Positions 17,604 through 27,153 of a stretch of DNA of 42,547 nt are shown here, one piece after another (positions within the stretch are counted from its first letter, which is position 1; every line of letters starts with the position of its first letter). Source of the DNA: Lentimicrobiaceae bacterium (lineage in GTDB: Bacteria > Bacteroidota > Bacteroidia > Bacteroidales > F082); assembly GCA_015061315.1 (NCBI GenBank), contig SUWV01000022.1:1-42547 (forward strand). Direction: 5' to 3'. Position numbers and translations under genes: made by a program. A model generated the notes under the pieces. The model had not been told where the DNA came from. It saw only the letters and a program-made list of their open reading frames with translations, and did not search any database.

Positions 17604-17640
17604 GACGTTCAGCGTGCGCTTTGCGCTATATGCTAATGTC
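17604..17640 (+). promoter_or_regulatory. Long imperfect hairpin in the riboswitch leader
   Basis: GACGTTCAGCGTGCGC pairs with GCGCTATATGCTAATGTC around TTT, giving about 15 pairs with two bulges. It lies between the aptamer and the first gene, with no T-run after it. It may belong to the expression platform. The stretch 17521-17702 has no other feature I can support. Confidence 0.5.
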
Positions 17641-17702
17641 GTGTCTTAGTCGCTTATAGTTAAGCAGTTAAAGTCGTATTCGTTAATCGTGATATAACCC
17701 TT

Positions 17703-18074
17703 ATGACAATGGATGCAATCCAGAATTATAGCCACACTCAGGAGAATCGTATTCTCAAGAGAAATTTGTGGAAATTCTTCAAAATCCTGCGCACTCAAGC
17801 AAATCCTATATATGGCATGCTTGAATCATGTCCTATTAATTTCGCTTGGATTACAATTATTGACAAATCCAATCCTACGAATTCCAAGCGTATCCCTATC
17901 TCAAAATTCGTCGGCTCTCTGAAAAAAATGCCGTCAACGAGTAAATACTATCAACTGAACATACTTGCTAAAGAAATAATATACATCAACGAACTCTCCA
18001 TTGAAAATGTCAAGAGTGTTATTGCTGATGCTATTATTAGATATGAACCTAAACAATTTATTAATAAACATTAA
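17703..18074 (+). CDS. Hypothetical protein, first gene after the B12 riboswitch
   Basis: A 123-residue protein I do not recognise. It has no signal peptide and no membrane segment, is rich in Lys, Ile and Asn, and contains WKFFKILRTQANPIYGM near 23-39. A C-terminal IENVKSVIADAIIRYEPK looks like a helix. The pI looks basic. It begins about 180 bases after the aptamer and ends 11 bases before the next lipoprotein gene, so it would share riboswitch control. The spacing supports a real gene. The lack of similarity to anything I know, and a competing short frame at 17713-17922, argue for caution. Confidence 0.5.
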   Translation: MTMDAIQNYSHTQENRILKRNLWKFFKILRTQANPIYGMLESCPINFAWITIIDKSNPTNSKRIPISKFVGSLKKMPSTSKYYQLNILAKEIIYINELSIENVKSVIADAIIRYEPKQFINKH

Positions 18075-18085
18075 AATTAACAGTC

Positions 18086-20071
18086 ATGAAAAAGATTTTT
18101 ACTCTTTTGATGCTTGCGTTGGTCTGTGTATCAATGACCAATTGTAACAGAAGAATTAGACAACAAATTGAAGAATTGGATGAACGCGTAACTGCGCTCG
18201 AAGAAATCGCTAAAAAAACAAATGCCGACATTGCTGCTTTGCAAAACATCGTGAATGCTTTGCAGAACAACCTTTATGTAACGGATGTTATCACTACATC
18301 AGACGGTTATATCATTCAATTTTCTGATGGTACAAATGCTGTTATTTCTAATGGTCAAGATGGCGTTAATGCTCCGGTTATTTCAGTGAGACAAGATATT
18401 GACGGCAACTATTACTGGACTCTTGACGGCGAATGGCTCATCGTAGATGGCGAGAGAGTTCGCGCCAACGGCAAAGACGGTATCGACGGCATTAACGGCA
18501 CAAACGGCCAAGATGCTATTACCCCTCAAGTCCGTATCAATCCAGACACTAAAGAATGGGAAATCTCTGTCGACGGTGGTAATACATGGGAACCTACAGG
18601 CGTTATCGCTGAAGGTCAAGACGGAACAAATGGAACCAACGGAACAAATGGAACCAATGGTTCAACTCCTCAAATCTCTATCAAGAAAGATGTTGACGGC
18701 AACTATTACTGGACTCTCGACGGCGAATGGATTATTGTCGATGGTGCAAAGGTACGTGCTAACGGCTTTGACGGCAGTAGCGGTGATAGTGGTCTCGCTC
18801 CTCAAATTCGTATCAACCCTGAGACTTACGAATGGGAAGTGTCAACAGACGGCGGTCTCACATGGACATCTACAGGCGTTAAGGCTCAAGGTAGTGATGG
18901 TGACTCTTTCTTCCAAAATGTTGATGCTTCAAACCCTGATTACGTCATCGTGACTATGGCTGACGGCAGTGTAATTCTCCTCGCTCGTTACGACGGTTCT
19001 GCTCCAATGTTCGTCATCGTAAATGCTCCTGAACTCGTACAGCTTGAATATGCTACAAGCGTCACTTATGAAGTAGAGGCAGAAAATATCAATGAATATC
19101 TTATCAATGTTCCTGAAGGATGGCACGCTGATTACAGCGACAACACACTCTCAATAACAGCTCCTGCTAAAGATATGTGTCACTTCGACAAAGAAGGCAA
19201 AATCGCTATCACTGTCGTATCTGAAGCTGGTAAGATGGCAATAGTGAAAGTCAATGTTATGGCAGGTGAATGGATTCAAGAAATGGAACTTCGTACTCTG
19301 ACGTTTGAAGACGCTGACGCTAAGTTCTCTCCATACGAATTGAGCTACTGCGGCGCATACATCAGCACATGGAGCGACCTCATCGCAGAAGACCAATATA
19401 TGAGTAGTCTTATCTACGACATGAGCGGCAGCGAACCTTATTATTGGTACGATGAAAATAATACTGAGCTTCTCCACGCATTCCCTTACAACTATAACTC
19501 ATACGCTTACTGGGGTGGCGGTCATGCTGTATCAAATTACGCTAATACCGATTATGAGACATACGGCGACTATAATAGTCAGCTTACCGTCTATGGCGAG
19601 GAAGGCGCCGGCGGTCATAACGGATCTGCTAACTTCTGCATGCACTTCGGTTATGCCGATGATTCAGGCTACAACTACACAGAAGAGCTTCCTTCATTTA
19701 TGTTTGGAGATGGTGAAGAACGTGTTATCGACCACATTTATGTGAATAATTCTACTTATGCTTTAAACTGTTATATCAATGGTAACGGCTTGACCGATCC
19801 TGTTGGCGCAAACGATAAAACTTGGGTTATAGCTAAAGGCTTTAACGCTGACGACGAACAAGTTTCAGAATCAATATTCTATCTCGTTGATGGCCCAGAT
19901 GGCATCGTTAAAGAATGGACCAAATGGGACTTGACATCACTCGGTAAAGTATGGAGGGTAGAGTTTAATATGGCCGGTACAAACGACAACGGCTATGGCT
20001 TCTCACAACCTGCATACTTCGCTTACGACGATGTCGCAGTTCAATTCCAAGGTGAAAAAGTCTTCAAATAA
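18086..20071 (+). CDS. Surface lipoprotein with DUF4988-like and DUF4465 domains
   Basis: A 661-residue exported protein with signal peptide and likely lipid cysteine C20 (SMTNC, a weak lipobox). Residues 24-62 form a heptad-type coiled coil (IEELDERVTALEEIAKK). A glycine/asparagine-rich region follows, in which a module of about 110 residues is duplicated: DGNYYWTLDGEW occurs twice and RINPxTxEWEVSxDGG twice. The C-terminal half from about 395 (LRTLTFEDADAKFSPYELS) fits DUF4465. Such proteins occur in Bacteroides B12-uptake loci, where a surface cobalamin-binding lipoprotein (BtuH) has been described. I infer, but cannot show, that this is the counterpart. It is 5 bases upstream of the next gene in the riboswitch operon. 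Confidence 0.82.
   Translation: MKKIFTLLMLALVCVSMTNCNRRIRQQIEELDERVTALEEIAKKTNADIAALQNIVNALQNNLYVTDVITTSDGYIIQFSDGTNAVISNGQDGVNAPVISVRQDIDGNYYWTLDGEWLIVDGERVRANGKDGIDGINGTNGQDAITPQVRINPDTKEWEISVDGGNTWEPTGVIAEGQDGTNGTNGTNGTNGSTPQISIKKDVDGNYYWTLDGEWIIVDGAKVRANGFDGSSGDSGLAPQIRINPETYEWEVSTDGGLTWTSTGVKAQGSDGDSFFQNVDASNPDYVIVTMADGSVILLARYDGSAPMFVIVNAPELVQLEYATSVTYEVEAENINEYLINVPEGWHADYSDNTLSITAPAKDMCHFDKEGKIAITVVSEAGKMAIVKVNVMAGEWIQEMELRTLTFEDADAKFSPYELSYCGAYISTWSDLIAEDQYMSSLIYDMSGSEPYYWYDENNTELLHAFPYNYNSYAYWGGGHAVSNYANTDYETYGDYNSQLTVYGEEGAGGHNGSANFCMHFGYADDSGYNYTEELPSFMFGDGEERVIDHIYVNNSTYALNCYINGNGLTDPVGANDKTWVIAKGFNADDEQVSESIFYLVDGPDGIVKEWTKWDLTSLGKVWRVEFNMAGTNDNGYGFSQPAYFAYDDVAVQFQGEKVFK
18623..18658 (+). 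repeat. In-frame 18 bp tandem repeat encoding Gly-Thr-Asn
   Basis: GGAACAAATGGAACCAAC and GGAACAAATGGAACCAAT lie head to tail with one mismatch. They encode NGTNGTNGTNG within the lipoprotein. Confidence 0.8.
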
Positions 20072-20076
20072 TCAAG

Positions 20077-21786
20077 ATGAAAAGAATTTTTGAAAAATTA
20101 TTGATACTCATATCTTGTGTTGCTCTCACTGCATGTAATATTAACGAGGAGTTCTTCGCTCCTAAAATTATCCTCGACAATGAAACTGGTATTTATACCG
20201 TCAAATACGGACGAGAGATAGTCGTGAAGCCTAGTTATGAACATGCTGAGAAAGCAACATATTGTTGGACAATGGAAGGTGAGGTGCTAGGCATCTCGCC
20301 ATCCTTGTCTTTCTCTCAACAAGAAGTCGGTGAATATTTTATCACTTTGAAAGTCACTACGGAATATGGCAGTGATGAGGAAGAGATTCGCATCGATGTG
20401 GTTGAACTTGAGATACCAACAGTGAGCATTGCGGGTAATAAGAAGGTGACCGTCACTGTTGGCGCGGAAGTGCTTCTTAACGCTACGGTGCGTGAGACCT
20501 TTCTTCCTGCTAAGTTCGCATGGACGGTGAATGACGTAATTGTAAGTAATGAACATAATTACACATTCGTAGCTAAAGAAATCGGAAACTATATCGTCAA
20601 GGCGACTGCCAAAAATGATGACGGATCTCACAGCGATATGGTTGAAGTGGAGGTGCTTAACGCTGATGATATTCCTTTTACATGGGAGTTTGAGAAGTAC
20701 GCTTATCACACTGTAGTGGGAAGAAAACTTGTCATAAAACCATTGCCTTCCTACGAACATAACGTAGATTATTCTTGGAATGTCGAAGAAATAGACGAAC
20801 TTACAGGTTCCGATTCATACTTTGTTTTTCTTGCTGATGAAGCTGGATCATATCATATAAATGCTGTTGCTACGACTTCAGACGATGACAATCAGATAAG
20901 CATGACGCGTACTTTTGTCGTTACGGTTTATGGAGAGAAAGATTTCTATCGTCCTAAAAACGGAGCTTCTCAAGCTGATTGGAATAAAGTTTTTGAATAC
21001 ACTCCTGCACCAGGACAATTTATCAACGAGTTGAAAACTGGAGGCTTCGATGCTTATCATACAAATCCAGAGGCTGCTATAACATACGCAGAAGGTCGTC
21101 TGTCCGAAGGTAAGTGGATTTCATTAGGTGGATTCGGAGGTTATTTGGTCGTCGGCTTCGACCATAGCATCGACAATAATCGTTCTTACAATCTCGGCGT
21201 TGTAGGCAATGCCTTCGACGGTTCTTCTGAACCTGGCATCGTATGGGTGATGCAAGACGAGAACGGCAATGGTTATCCTGACGACACTTGGTACGAACTC
21301 GCTGGCTCTGAGACAGGAAAGTTTGAGACTTACAGAGATTATGCCGTGACATATTATCGTCCTTCTGGAATTGGAATGCCGGTGCAATGGACCGACAATT
21401 ATGGCAACAGCGGAGAGATAGATTATCTCGCGCAATACCACAATCAGGATTATTATTATCCGCTTTGGATTGGAATGGATTCTTATACCTTGACGGGAAC
21501 TCGCCTCGAAGCTCGTAACTATGACCAATCTGGCAATGGCTCTTATTGGATACAGCCTCATTACGATTGGGGTTATGCCGACAACTTCAGTCCTTCTGAT
21601 TTTAATTCTGAAAACAAGGCAAACCTTTTCAGAATATCTAACGCCATTGATTTTGAAGGAAATCCTATCAACTTATCGCACATCGATTTCGTGAAGGTAC
21701 AATGCGCTGTCAACAGCAAGAGCGGCTGGCTCGGAGAACTCTCCACCGAAGTATGCGGTTTTTATGATTATTCTTTAAAACGATGA
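20077..21786 (+). CDS. PKD/Ig-like surface lipoprotein of the B12 locus
   Basis: A 569-residue exported lipoprotein with lipobox LTAC (C20). Three PKD/Ig-like beta modules cover about residues 25-290. They are visible as repeated endings such as EVGEYFITLKVTTEYG, EIGNYIVKATAKNDDG and EAGSYHINAVATTSDD. A larger C-terminal domain (about 295-569) carries WISLGGFGGYLVVGFDHSI and DENGNGYPDDTWYELAGSE. The latter is Asp/Asn-rich like a calcium-binding loop. This gene type sits next to btuG in Bacteroides cobalamin loci. A role in surface capture of corrinoids is inferred from position only. Three bases separate it from the BtuG gene. Confidence 0.8.
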   Translation: MKRIFEKLLILISCVALTACNINEEFFAPKIILDNETGIYTVKYGREIVVKPSYEHAEKATYCWTMEGEVLGISPSLSFSQQEVGEYFITLKVTTEYGSDEEEIRIDVVELEIPTVSIAGNKKVTVTVGAEVLLNATVRETFLPAKFAWTVNDVIVSNEHNYTFVAKEIGNYIVKATAKNDDGSHSDMVEVEVLNADDIPFTWEFEKYAYHTVVGRKLVIKPLPSYEHNVDYSWNVEEIDELTGSDSYFVFLADEAGSYHINAVATTSDDDNQISMTRTFVVTVYGEKDFYRPKNGASQADWNKVFEYTPAPGQFINELKTGGFDAYHTNPEAAITYAEGRLSEGKWISLGGFGGYLVVGFDHSIDNNRSYNLGVVGNAFDGSSEPGIVWVMQDENGNGYPDDTWYELAGSETGKFETYRDYAVTYYRPSGIGMPVQWTDNYGNSGEIDYLAQYHNQDYYYPLWIGMDSYTLTGTRLEARNYDQSGNGSYWIQPHYDWGYADNFSPSDFNSENKANLFRISNAIDFEGNPINLSHIDFVKVQCAVNSKSGWLGELSTEVCGFYDYSLKR

Positions 21787-21789
21787 GTT

Positions 21790-22896
21790 ATGTTTAAAAG
21801 TCTAAAGTCTAAAGTCGAAAGACTAAAGTCATTATCCAAAATACTTTTGTCATTAGTCATTAGTCTTTTGTCACTAATATCCTGCATGAAATGGGATTAC
21901 GGTCTTGAAGAGACTTTCGACACTTCAGCATCAGGTGACGGTTTGTTTATATGTAACGAAGGTAACTTCCAATATGGTAACGCTACCTTGTCTTATTATA
22001 ATCCGGAGACGAAAGTCGTGGAGAATGAGGTGTTTTATCGAGCTAATGCGATGAAACTCGGCGATGTAGCACAGTCGATGATAATCAGAGATAGTATCGG
22101 TTGGGTTGTCGTCAATAACTCACATGTGATTTTTGCAATAGACATCAATACTTTCAAAGAAGTCGGTCGTATTACAAATCTCACCTCGCCGCGTTACATA
22201 CATTTCGTCTCTGACGAGAAGGCGTACGTCACGCAGATTTGGGACAATCGTATCTTTATCGTCAATCCTAAACGTTACGAAATTACAGGTTATATTGATG
22301 TCCCGAATATGACAATGGAAAGCGGCTCGACGGAACAGATGGTGCAGTATGGAAAATACGTCTATGTGAACTGTTGGTCGTATCAAAATAGAATCCTGAA
22401 GATTGACAGCGAGACTGATGAAGTCGTTGATGAACTTGTCGTAGGAATACAGCCTACATCTATTGTGATGGACTGTAATAATAAATTATGGACGGTGACA
22501 GACGGAGGCTACGAAGGCTCTCCTTACGGTCACGAGGCTCCTTCTCTTTATCGTATAGACGCAGAGACATTTTCGATAGAGAAACAATTTGAGTTTAAGT
22601 TTGGCGACGCTCCTTCCGAGGTACAGCTCAACGGAACTAAAGACAAGCTCTATTGGATTAATGACGACATCTGGGAAATGGACGTGACTGCTGATCGTGT
22701 TCCTGTGCGCCCTTTCATTCCGTACAGCGGAACAATATATTACGGACTTACCGTATGCCCTCGCTCCGGTGATGTCTATGTTGCTGATGCCATCGACTAT
22801 GTTCAACAGGGAATGATTTATCGTTATTCAAAAGACGGCAAACTAATCGATGAATTTTATGTAGGTATTATTCCAGGTGCTTTTTGTTGGAAATAG
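21790..22896 (+). CDS. btuG: BtuG-like beta-propeller cobalamin-binding lipoprotein
   Basis: BtuG proteins are surface lipoproteins that bind B12 very tightly and hand it to BtuB. The 368 residues have a lipobox LISC (C32). A seven-bladed YncE/DUF5074-like propeller starts GLFICNEGNFQYGNATLSYY near residue 49, with NAMKLGDVAQSM near 82 and GIQPTSIVMDCNNKLWTV near 220. The first 30 codons are built from TCTAAAGTCTAAAGTC and GTCATTAGTCATTAGTC repeats that elsewhere are intergenic. The signal peptide is therefore repeat-derived and unusually Ser/Leu/Lys-rich. The btuB start follows 2 bases after the stop. The family call is strong from sequence and context. Confidence 0.88.
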   Translation: MFKSLKSKVERLKSLSKILLSLVISLLSLISCMKWDYGLEETFDTSASGDGLFICNEGNFQYGNATLSYYNPETKVVENEVFYRANAMKLGDVAQSMIIRDSIGWVVVNNSHVIFAIDINTFKEVGRITNLTSPRYIHFVSDEKAYVTQIWDNRIFIVNPKRYEITGYIDVPNMTMESGSTEQMVQYGKYVYVNCWSYQNRILKIDSETDEVVDELVVGIQPTSIVMDCNNKLWTVTDGGYEGSPYGHEAPSLYRIDAETFSIEKQFEFKFGDAPSEVQLNGTKDKLYWINDDIWEMDVTADRVPVRPFIPYSGTIYYGLTVCPRSGDVYVADAIDYVQQGMIYRYSKDGKLIDEFYVGIIPGAFCWK

Positions 22897-22898
22897 AA

Positions 22899-24950
22899 AT
22901 GATTAAAATGAAGAAGTTATATCTTTTTTTATTGATTTTATTGCCGTTTGTCACGATGGCTCAGGAAGTTGATGATGATATAAAATGGTATCTCAACTTA
23001 CCAGAAGTATCTATTTATGCTGAGCGTCCTATAAAGGAAATTGGCGTGCAACAAACCAAAATGGACTCTGTTGTTCTTAAAGAAAACATAGCTCTTTCTG
23101 TTGCCGACATACTTACTTTCAATTCTTCCATCTATGTGAAAAACTACGGACGTGCCACGTTATCGACGGTGGCATTCCGAGGAACTTCAGCATCGCATAC
23201 GCAGGTGTCGTGGAACGGAATGAAGATTAACAATCCTATGCTCGGCATGACCGATTTCTCGATGATTCCTTCATATTTTGTTGATGATGCGATGTTGCTG
23301 CACGGCACTTCGTCGGTGAACGAGACTGGAGGTGGTCTCGGCGGTTCTGTGAAATTGTCAACAAAACCAGCACAAGCCGACGGCTTCGGATTGCAATATG
23401 TTCAAGGCATTGGCTCATTCAAGACTTTTGACGAATTTCTTAGGATAACATACGGCAATGAACATTGGCAGACATCGACACGCGTGGTATATTCTTCTTC
23501 GCCTAATGATTATAAATATCGTAATCATGATAAGAAGGAAAATATCTATGATGAGAATATGAATATCATCGGTCAATATTATCCTATCGAAAGAAATCGT
23601 AGCGGTGCTTTCAAGGATTTTCATTTCTTGCAGGAAGCATATTATAACACAAAGAAAGGTGATAAGTTAGGCTTTAACGCTTGGTATATAAATTCCAACA
23701 GAGAACTCGCGATGCTCACCGTCGATTATGGTGATGATACAGATTTTGATAACCGTCAACGAGAAAACACCTTCCGTTCGGTGATGTCGTGGGACCATAT
23801 CAAAGAGAACTGGAAATTAGGAACAAAAGCGGGATACATCTACACCTGGATGGCATACGACTACAAACGCGACCTTGGAAATGGAATCATGGCTCACATG
23901 ACGCAGTCGAGGAGTAAGATAAATACGTTTTACGGACAAGCGGAAGGTGAATATTATATCGGTAAGAAATGGCTTTTTACTGTTAATATCGCGGCGCATC
24001 AGCATTTTGTGGAGAGTCGTGACAAAAGCGTCATGCTTCAAGATGGAAACGAAGGAACGGTAGGTTATCATAAAGCGCGTATTGAACTGACCAATTCTGC
24101 ATCTATCAAATGGCGTCCTGTTGACCGTCTCGGAATGTCGGTAGTCATTAGAGAAGAGATGTTCGGCAACGAATGGACTCCAATTATTCCTGCTTTATTC
24201 ATCGACGGTGTCATCTCTAAAAAAGGCGATGTGGTGGCTAAGGCTTCCGTCTCACGTAACTATCGTTTCCCTTCTCTCAACGACCTGTATTTTATACCTG
24301 GAGGAAATCCCGATTTGAAGTCGGAGAGTGGCTGGACTTACGACGCGGGACTTTCTTTTGCTATAGGAAAAAATGAAATATATTCTCTCAGTGGCTCGGC
24401 TACTTGGTTCGAGTCGTATATCAGCGACTGGATAATATGGCTGCCAACAACCAAAGGATTTTTCTCTCCCGACAATATCAAAGATGTTCATGCGTATGGC
24501 ATTGAATTGAAAGGCGATTTGGATATAGTTTTGTCGAAAGGCTGGAAACTGCAACTTGACGGCACTCTCTCATGGACACCTTCAATCAACGAAGGCGAAC
24601 CACGTTCTCCAGCCGATCAGTCGGTGGGAAAACAACTTCCTTACGTACCAGAATATTCTTCATCGGTGACAGGACGATTATCGTGGCGCACTTGGTCGTT
24701 TCTCTATAAATGGTGTTATTATTCAGAGAGATATACAATGTCGTCGAACGATATCACACTCACAGGAAAGTTGCCGCAATATTTTATGAGCAACATAGCT
24801 TTGGAAAAAGAAATCTCGTTCAAATGGGCTGATGTGTCGTTCAAAGGAGCAGTCAACAATCTTTTTAACGAAGAATATCTTTCGGTATTGTCGCGACCGA
24901 TGCCAGGTATCAACTTTGAGATATTTGTCGGAATAACACCTAAATGGTAA
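22899..24950 (+). CDS. btuB: BtuB-like TonB-dependent outer-membrane receptor
   Basis: A 683-residue outer-membrane transporter for cobalamin, driven by TonB. The signal peptide ends TMAQ. The plug domain (SVADILTFNSSIYVKNYGRA, TVAFRGTSASHTQVSWNG, GGGLGGSVKL) is at about residues 50-160. A 22-strand-type barrel follows with a C-terminal aromatic residue (TPKW). ATG at 22899 sits 2 bases after the btuG stop; ATG at 22908 (MKKLYLF) is an equally possible start. Pairing with BtuG and riboswitch control points to corrinoids as the substrate. No inner-membrane BtuCDF genes are in the window. The operon probably ends here; 24951-25156 holds a palindrome and the fhs promoter. Confidence 0.92.
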   Translation: MIKMKKLYLFLLILLPFVTMAQEVDDDIKWYLNLPEVSIYAERPIKEIGVQQTKMDSVVLKENIALSVADILTFNSSIYVKNYGRATLSTVAFRGTSASHTQVSWNGMKINNPMLGMTDFSMIPSYFVDDAMLLHGTSSVNETGGGLGGSVKLSTKPAQADGFGLQYVQGIGSFKTFDEFLRITYGNEHWQTSTRVVYSSSPNDYKYRNHDKKENIYDENMNIIGQYYPIERNRSGAFKDFHFLQEAYYNTKKGDKLGFNAWYINSNRELAMLTVDYGDDTDFDNRQRENTFRSVMSWDHIKENWKLGTKAGYIYTWMAYDYKRDLGNGIMAHMTQSRSKINTFYGQAEGEYYIGKKWLFTVNIAAHQHFVESRDKSVMLQDGNEGTVGYHKARIELTNSASIKWRPVDRLGMSVVIREEMFGNEWTPIIPALFIDGVISKKGDVVAKASVSRNYRFPSLNDLYFIPGGNPDLKSESGWTYDAGLSFAIGKNEIYSLSGSATWFESYISDWIIWLPTTKGFFSPDNIKDVHAYGIELKGDLDIVLSKGWKLQLDGTLSWTPSINEGEPRSPADQSVGKQLPYVPEYSSSVTGRLSWRTWSFLYKWCYYSERYTMSSNDITLTGKLPQYFMSNIALEKEISFKWADVSFKGAVNNLFNEEYLSVLSRPMPGINFEIFVGITPKW

Positions 24951-25008
24951 TCATTAGACCTAAAGTTAAGAAATTAACAATTTTTCAACTTTCAACTCTC
25001 AATTTTAA

Positions 25009-25031
25009 GACACACGTCCGTGTGACTCTAC
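25009..25031. repeat. CACACG/CGTGTG palindrome of the GTAGAG type
   Basis: CACACGTCCGTGTG is flanked by GTAGAG on the minus strand (CTCTAC at 25026-25031), as in the other dispersed palindromes. It may act as a weak terminator for btuB. Confidence 0.55.
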
Positions 25032-25093
25032 GGGATATTCTGCTGACTCTAAAATAATCCCTCATTCCTAACTCCTGATTCCTAATTTTTTCG

Positions 25094-25101
25094 TATCTTT
25101 G
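25094..25101 (+). promoter_or_regulatory. Promoter -7 box of fhs
   Basis: TATCTTTG, 55 bases before the ATG at 25157. Confidence 0.6.
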
Positions 25102-25156
25102 CTAAACCAACATACTAAATAAATTATATTTAAAAACAACTTATAACATTTTGAAT

Positions 25157-26824
25157 ATGAAAACAGACATTGAAATAGCAAGAGAAACCTCTCTTAAAAA
25201 AATCGAGGATATTGCTAACAACATCGGAATACCTTCAGATGAAATAAACAATTATGGTAAATATATTGCCAAACTTCCGCTCTCTCTCATCGATGAAGAG
25301 AAGGTAAAGAAAAGCAACCTTATCCTTGTCACGGCTATCACTCCTACAAAGGCAGGTATCGGTAAGACAACGGTTTCTATCGGACTCTCGTTGGGTCTTA
25401 ACAAAATTGGCAAGAAGGCAATCGTCGCGCTTCGTGAGCCGTCGCTCGGTCCATGTTTCGGTATGAAAGGTGGTGCTGCAGGTGGTGGCTACTCGCAGGT
25501 TCTGCCTATGGAGAATATCAACCTTCACTTCACAGGCGACTTCCACGCAATAACATCAGCGCACAACATGATTACAGCGCTGTTAGACAACTACATCTAT
25601 CATAATAGGAAGACAGGTCTTGCCCTTAAAGAAGTTAAATGGAAACGCGTGCTCGACGTCAATGACAGAAGTCTGCGCAACATTGTCACAGGTCTCGGCG
25701 GCTCTGCCAACGGACTTCCTGCAGAAAGTGGCTTCGACATCACTCCGGCATCAGAGATAATGGCGATTTTGTGTCTCGCTACTGACCTTGACGACCTCAA
25801 ACGTCGCGTAGGTAACATCCTCTTAGGATACACATACGAAGACAAACCTCTGACGGTTAATGACCTCGGTATCGCAGGCGCAATCACTGTGCTTTTGAAA
25901 GATGCTATACAACCAAACCTCGTACAGACAACAGAAAATACGCCAGCTATCGTCCATGGCGGTCCTTTCGCTAACATCGCGCACGGCTGTAACTCTCTCG
26001 TAGCCACGAAAATGGCGCTCAGCTACGGTGACTATGTAATCACAGAAGCCGGTTTCGGTGCCGACCTCGGAGCGGAGAAATTCTACGATATCAAATGTCG
26101 TAAGGCAGGACTCTCGCCAAAGCTTACAGTCATCATTGCTACAGCGCAGAGCTTGAAACTTCACGGCGGTGTTCCGGAAGACAAAATCAAGGAACAAAAT
26201 ATCGAAGGATTGAAGAACGGTCTCCAGAATTTAGACAAACACATAGAGAACATAAGACGCTTCGGTCAGAATGTCATCGTGACATTCAATAAGTTCGAGA
26301 GCGACACCGACGAAGAGATTGCATTGGTAGCGGAACATTGTCGCGAGATAGGAGTGGGGTTCTGTATGAACAGCGTCTTCGCCGATGGCGGTAAAGGAGC
26401 TGAAGAACTTGCAAGACTCGTCGTGGATACAATAGAAAATGCACCATCAGAACCGCTTAAGTTTATCTATGACAACGAAGATTCAGTACGTACAAAGATT
26501 GATAAGGTGGCTAAGCAGATATATGGCGCCAAAGACATCGCATACTCGATTATTGCACTCAAGAAAATCAAACAGATTGAGTCGTTGGGAATCTCACACT
26601 ATCCAATCTGTATTGCCAAGACGCAATACTCGTTCTCGGCAGATCCTAAAGCCTACGGCGTCGCGAAAGACTTCGACCTTAACGTACGTGATATAATTAT
26701 CAACAATGGAGCGGAGATGATCGTTGTCATCATGGGCGACATCATGCGAATGCCAGGATTGCCTAAGGACCCGCATGCACGTAATATCGACATCGTCAAC
26801 GGCAACATCGAAGGATTGAGTTAA
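25157..26824 (+). CDS. fhs: Formate-tetrahydrofolate ligase
   Basis: Makes 10-formyl-THF from formate, THF and ATP in the cytoplasm, feeding purine and one-carbon metabolism. The 555 residues are the normal length. The P-loop-like [16 protein letters not shown] is at about 63-78. [20 protein letters not shown] near 96 and [15 protein letters not shown] near the C-terminus are family signatures. ATG at 25157 is preferred over a TTG two codons upstream. It is monocistronic, followed by a palindrome and the same terminator type as lon. Confidence 0.96.
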   Translation: MKTDIEIARETSLKKIEDIANNIGIPSDEINNYGKYIAKLPLSLIDEEKVKKSNLILVTAITPTKAGIGKTTVSIGLSLGLNKIGKKAIVALREPSLGPCFGMKGGAAGGGYSQVLPMENINLHFTGDFHAITSAHNMITALLDNYIYHNRKTGLALKEVKWKRVLDVNDRSLRNIVTGLGGSANGLPAESGFDITPASEIMAILCLATDLDDLKRRVGNILLGYTYEDKPLTVNDLGIAGAITVLLKDAIQPNLVQTTENTPAIVHGGPFANIAHGCNSLVATKMALSYGDYVITEAGFGADLGAEKFYDIKCRKAGLSPKLTVIIATAQSLKLHGGVPEDKIKEQNIEGLKNGLQNLDKHIENIRRFGQNVIVTFNKFESDTDEEIALVAEHCREIGVGFCMNSVFADGGKGAEELARLVVDTIENAPSEPLKFIYDNEDSVRTKIDKVAKQIYGAKDIAYSIIALKKIKQIESLGISHYPICIAKTQYSFSADPKAYGVAKDFDLNVRDIIINNGAEMIVVIMGDIMRMPGLPKDPHARNIDIVNGNIEGLS

Positions 26825-26841
26825 AATACAAATTTCGTAGA

Positions 26842-26890
26842 GACGCGTCGACAACACCTAAAAACATAAAAAATAGGTTGTTGACACGTC
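26842..26890. repeat. GACGCGTCGACAAC palindrome after fhs
   Basis: GACGCGTCGACAACACCTA pairs imperfectly with TAGGTTGTTGACACGTC. The left arm is the same as the single arm at 17219-17238 after lon. Confidence 0.65.
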
Positions 26891-26916
26891 TAATGAATTA
26901 GCAATTAACAATTAAC

Positions 26917-26951
26917 AATTCCGGGGAAAGAGATTTTCTCGGAATTTTTTT
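26917..26951 (+). terminator. Terminator after fhs, repeated copy 2
   Basis: AATTCCGGGGAAA pairs with TTTTCTCGGAATT around GAGA and is followed by T7. It differs from copy 1 by one base that keeps pairing through a G-T wobble. Confidence 0.88.
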
Positions 26952-26965
26952 GTGTGTATATGAAG

Positions 26966-26990
26966 AAAGCGAGGCTTTTGACCCCGCTTT
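26966..26990. terminator. Stem-loop between fhs and the iron-sulphur gene
   Basis: AAAGCGAGG pairs with CCCCGCTTT (9 positions, one of them an A-C mismatch read on plus, G-T on minus). The rest of the gap 26991-27125 has no supported gene, only a short minus-strand frame noted under rejected items. Confidence 0.5.
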
Positions 26991-27125
26991 AAATGTTTTC
27001 ACAACTATAGCTCCACATAAGTGTTGCCGTTTACTGTTGTATTCAATCTGTCAAAGATACAATATTTAAACTCTTTACCACAACATTTTTTTTAAAATCT
27101 CACTTCTCATTACCAAAACTTAATT

Positions 27126-27133
27126 TATCTTTG
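27126..27133 (+). promoter_or_regulatory. Promoter -7 box of the iron-sulphur gene
   Basis: TATCTTTG, 20 bases before the ATG at 27154. Confidence 0.6.
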
Positions 27134-27153
27134 TAAGAGAAAATATTAATAGT

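Noticed and set aside
17713..17922. 69-codon frame overlapping the 123-residue gene
   Set aside because: It is shorter, in a different frame, and does not lead to the next gene with tight spacing.
27005..27090. Minus-strand frame ending DRLNTTVNGNTYVEL, with a TATCTTTG box inside
   Set aside because: There is no start codon and only 28 codons. It could be a gene relic, but the evidence is too thin for a feature.
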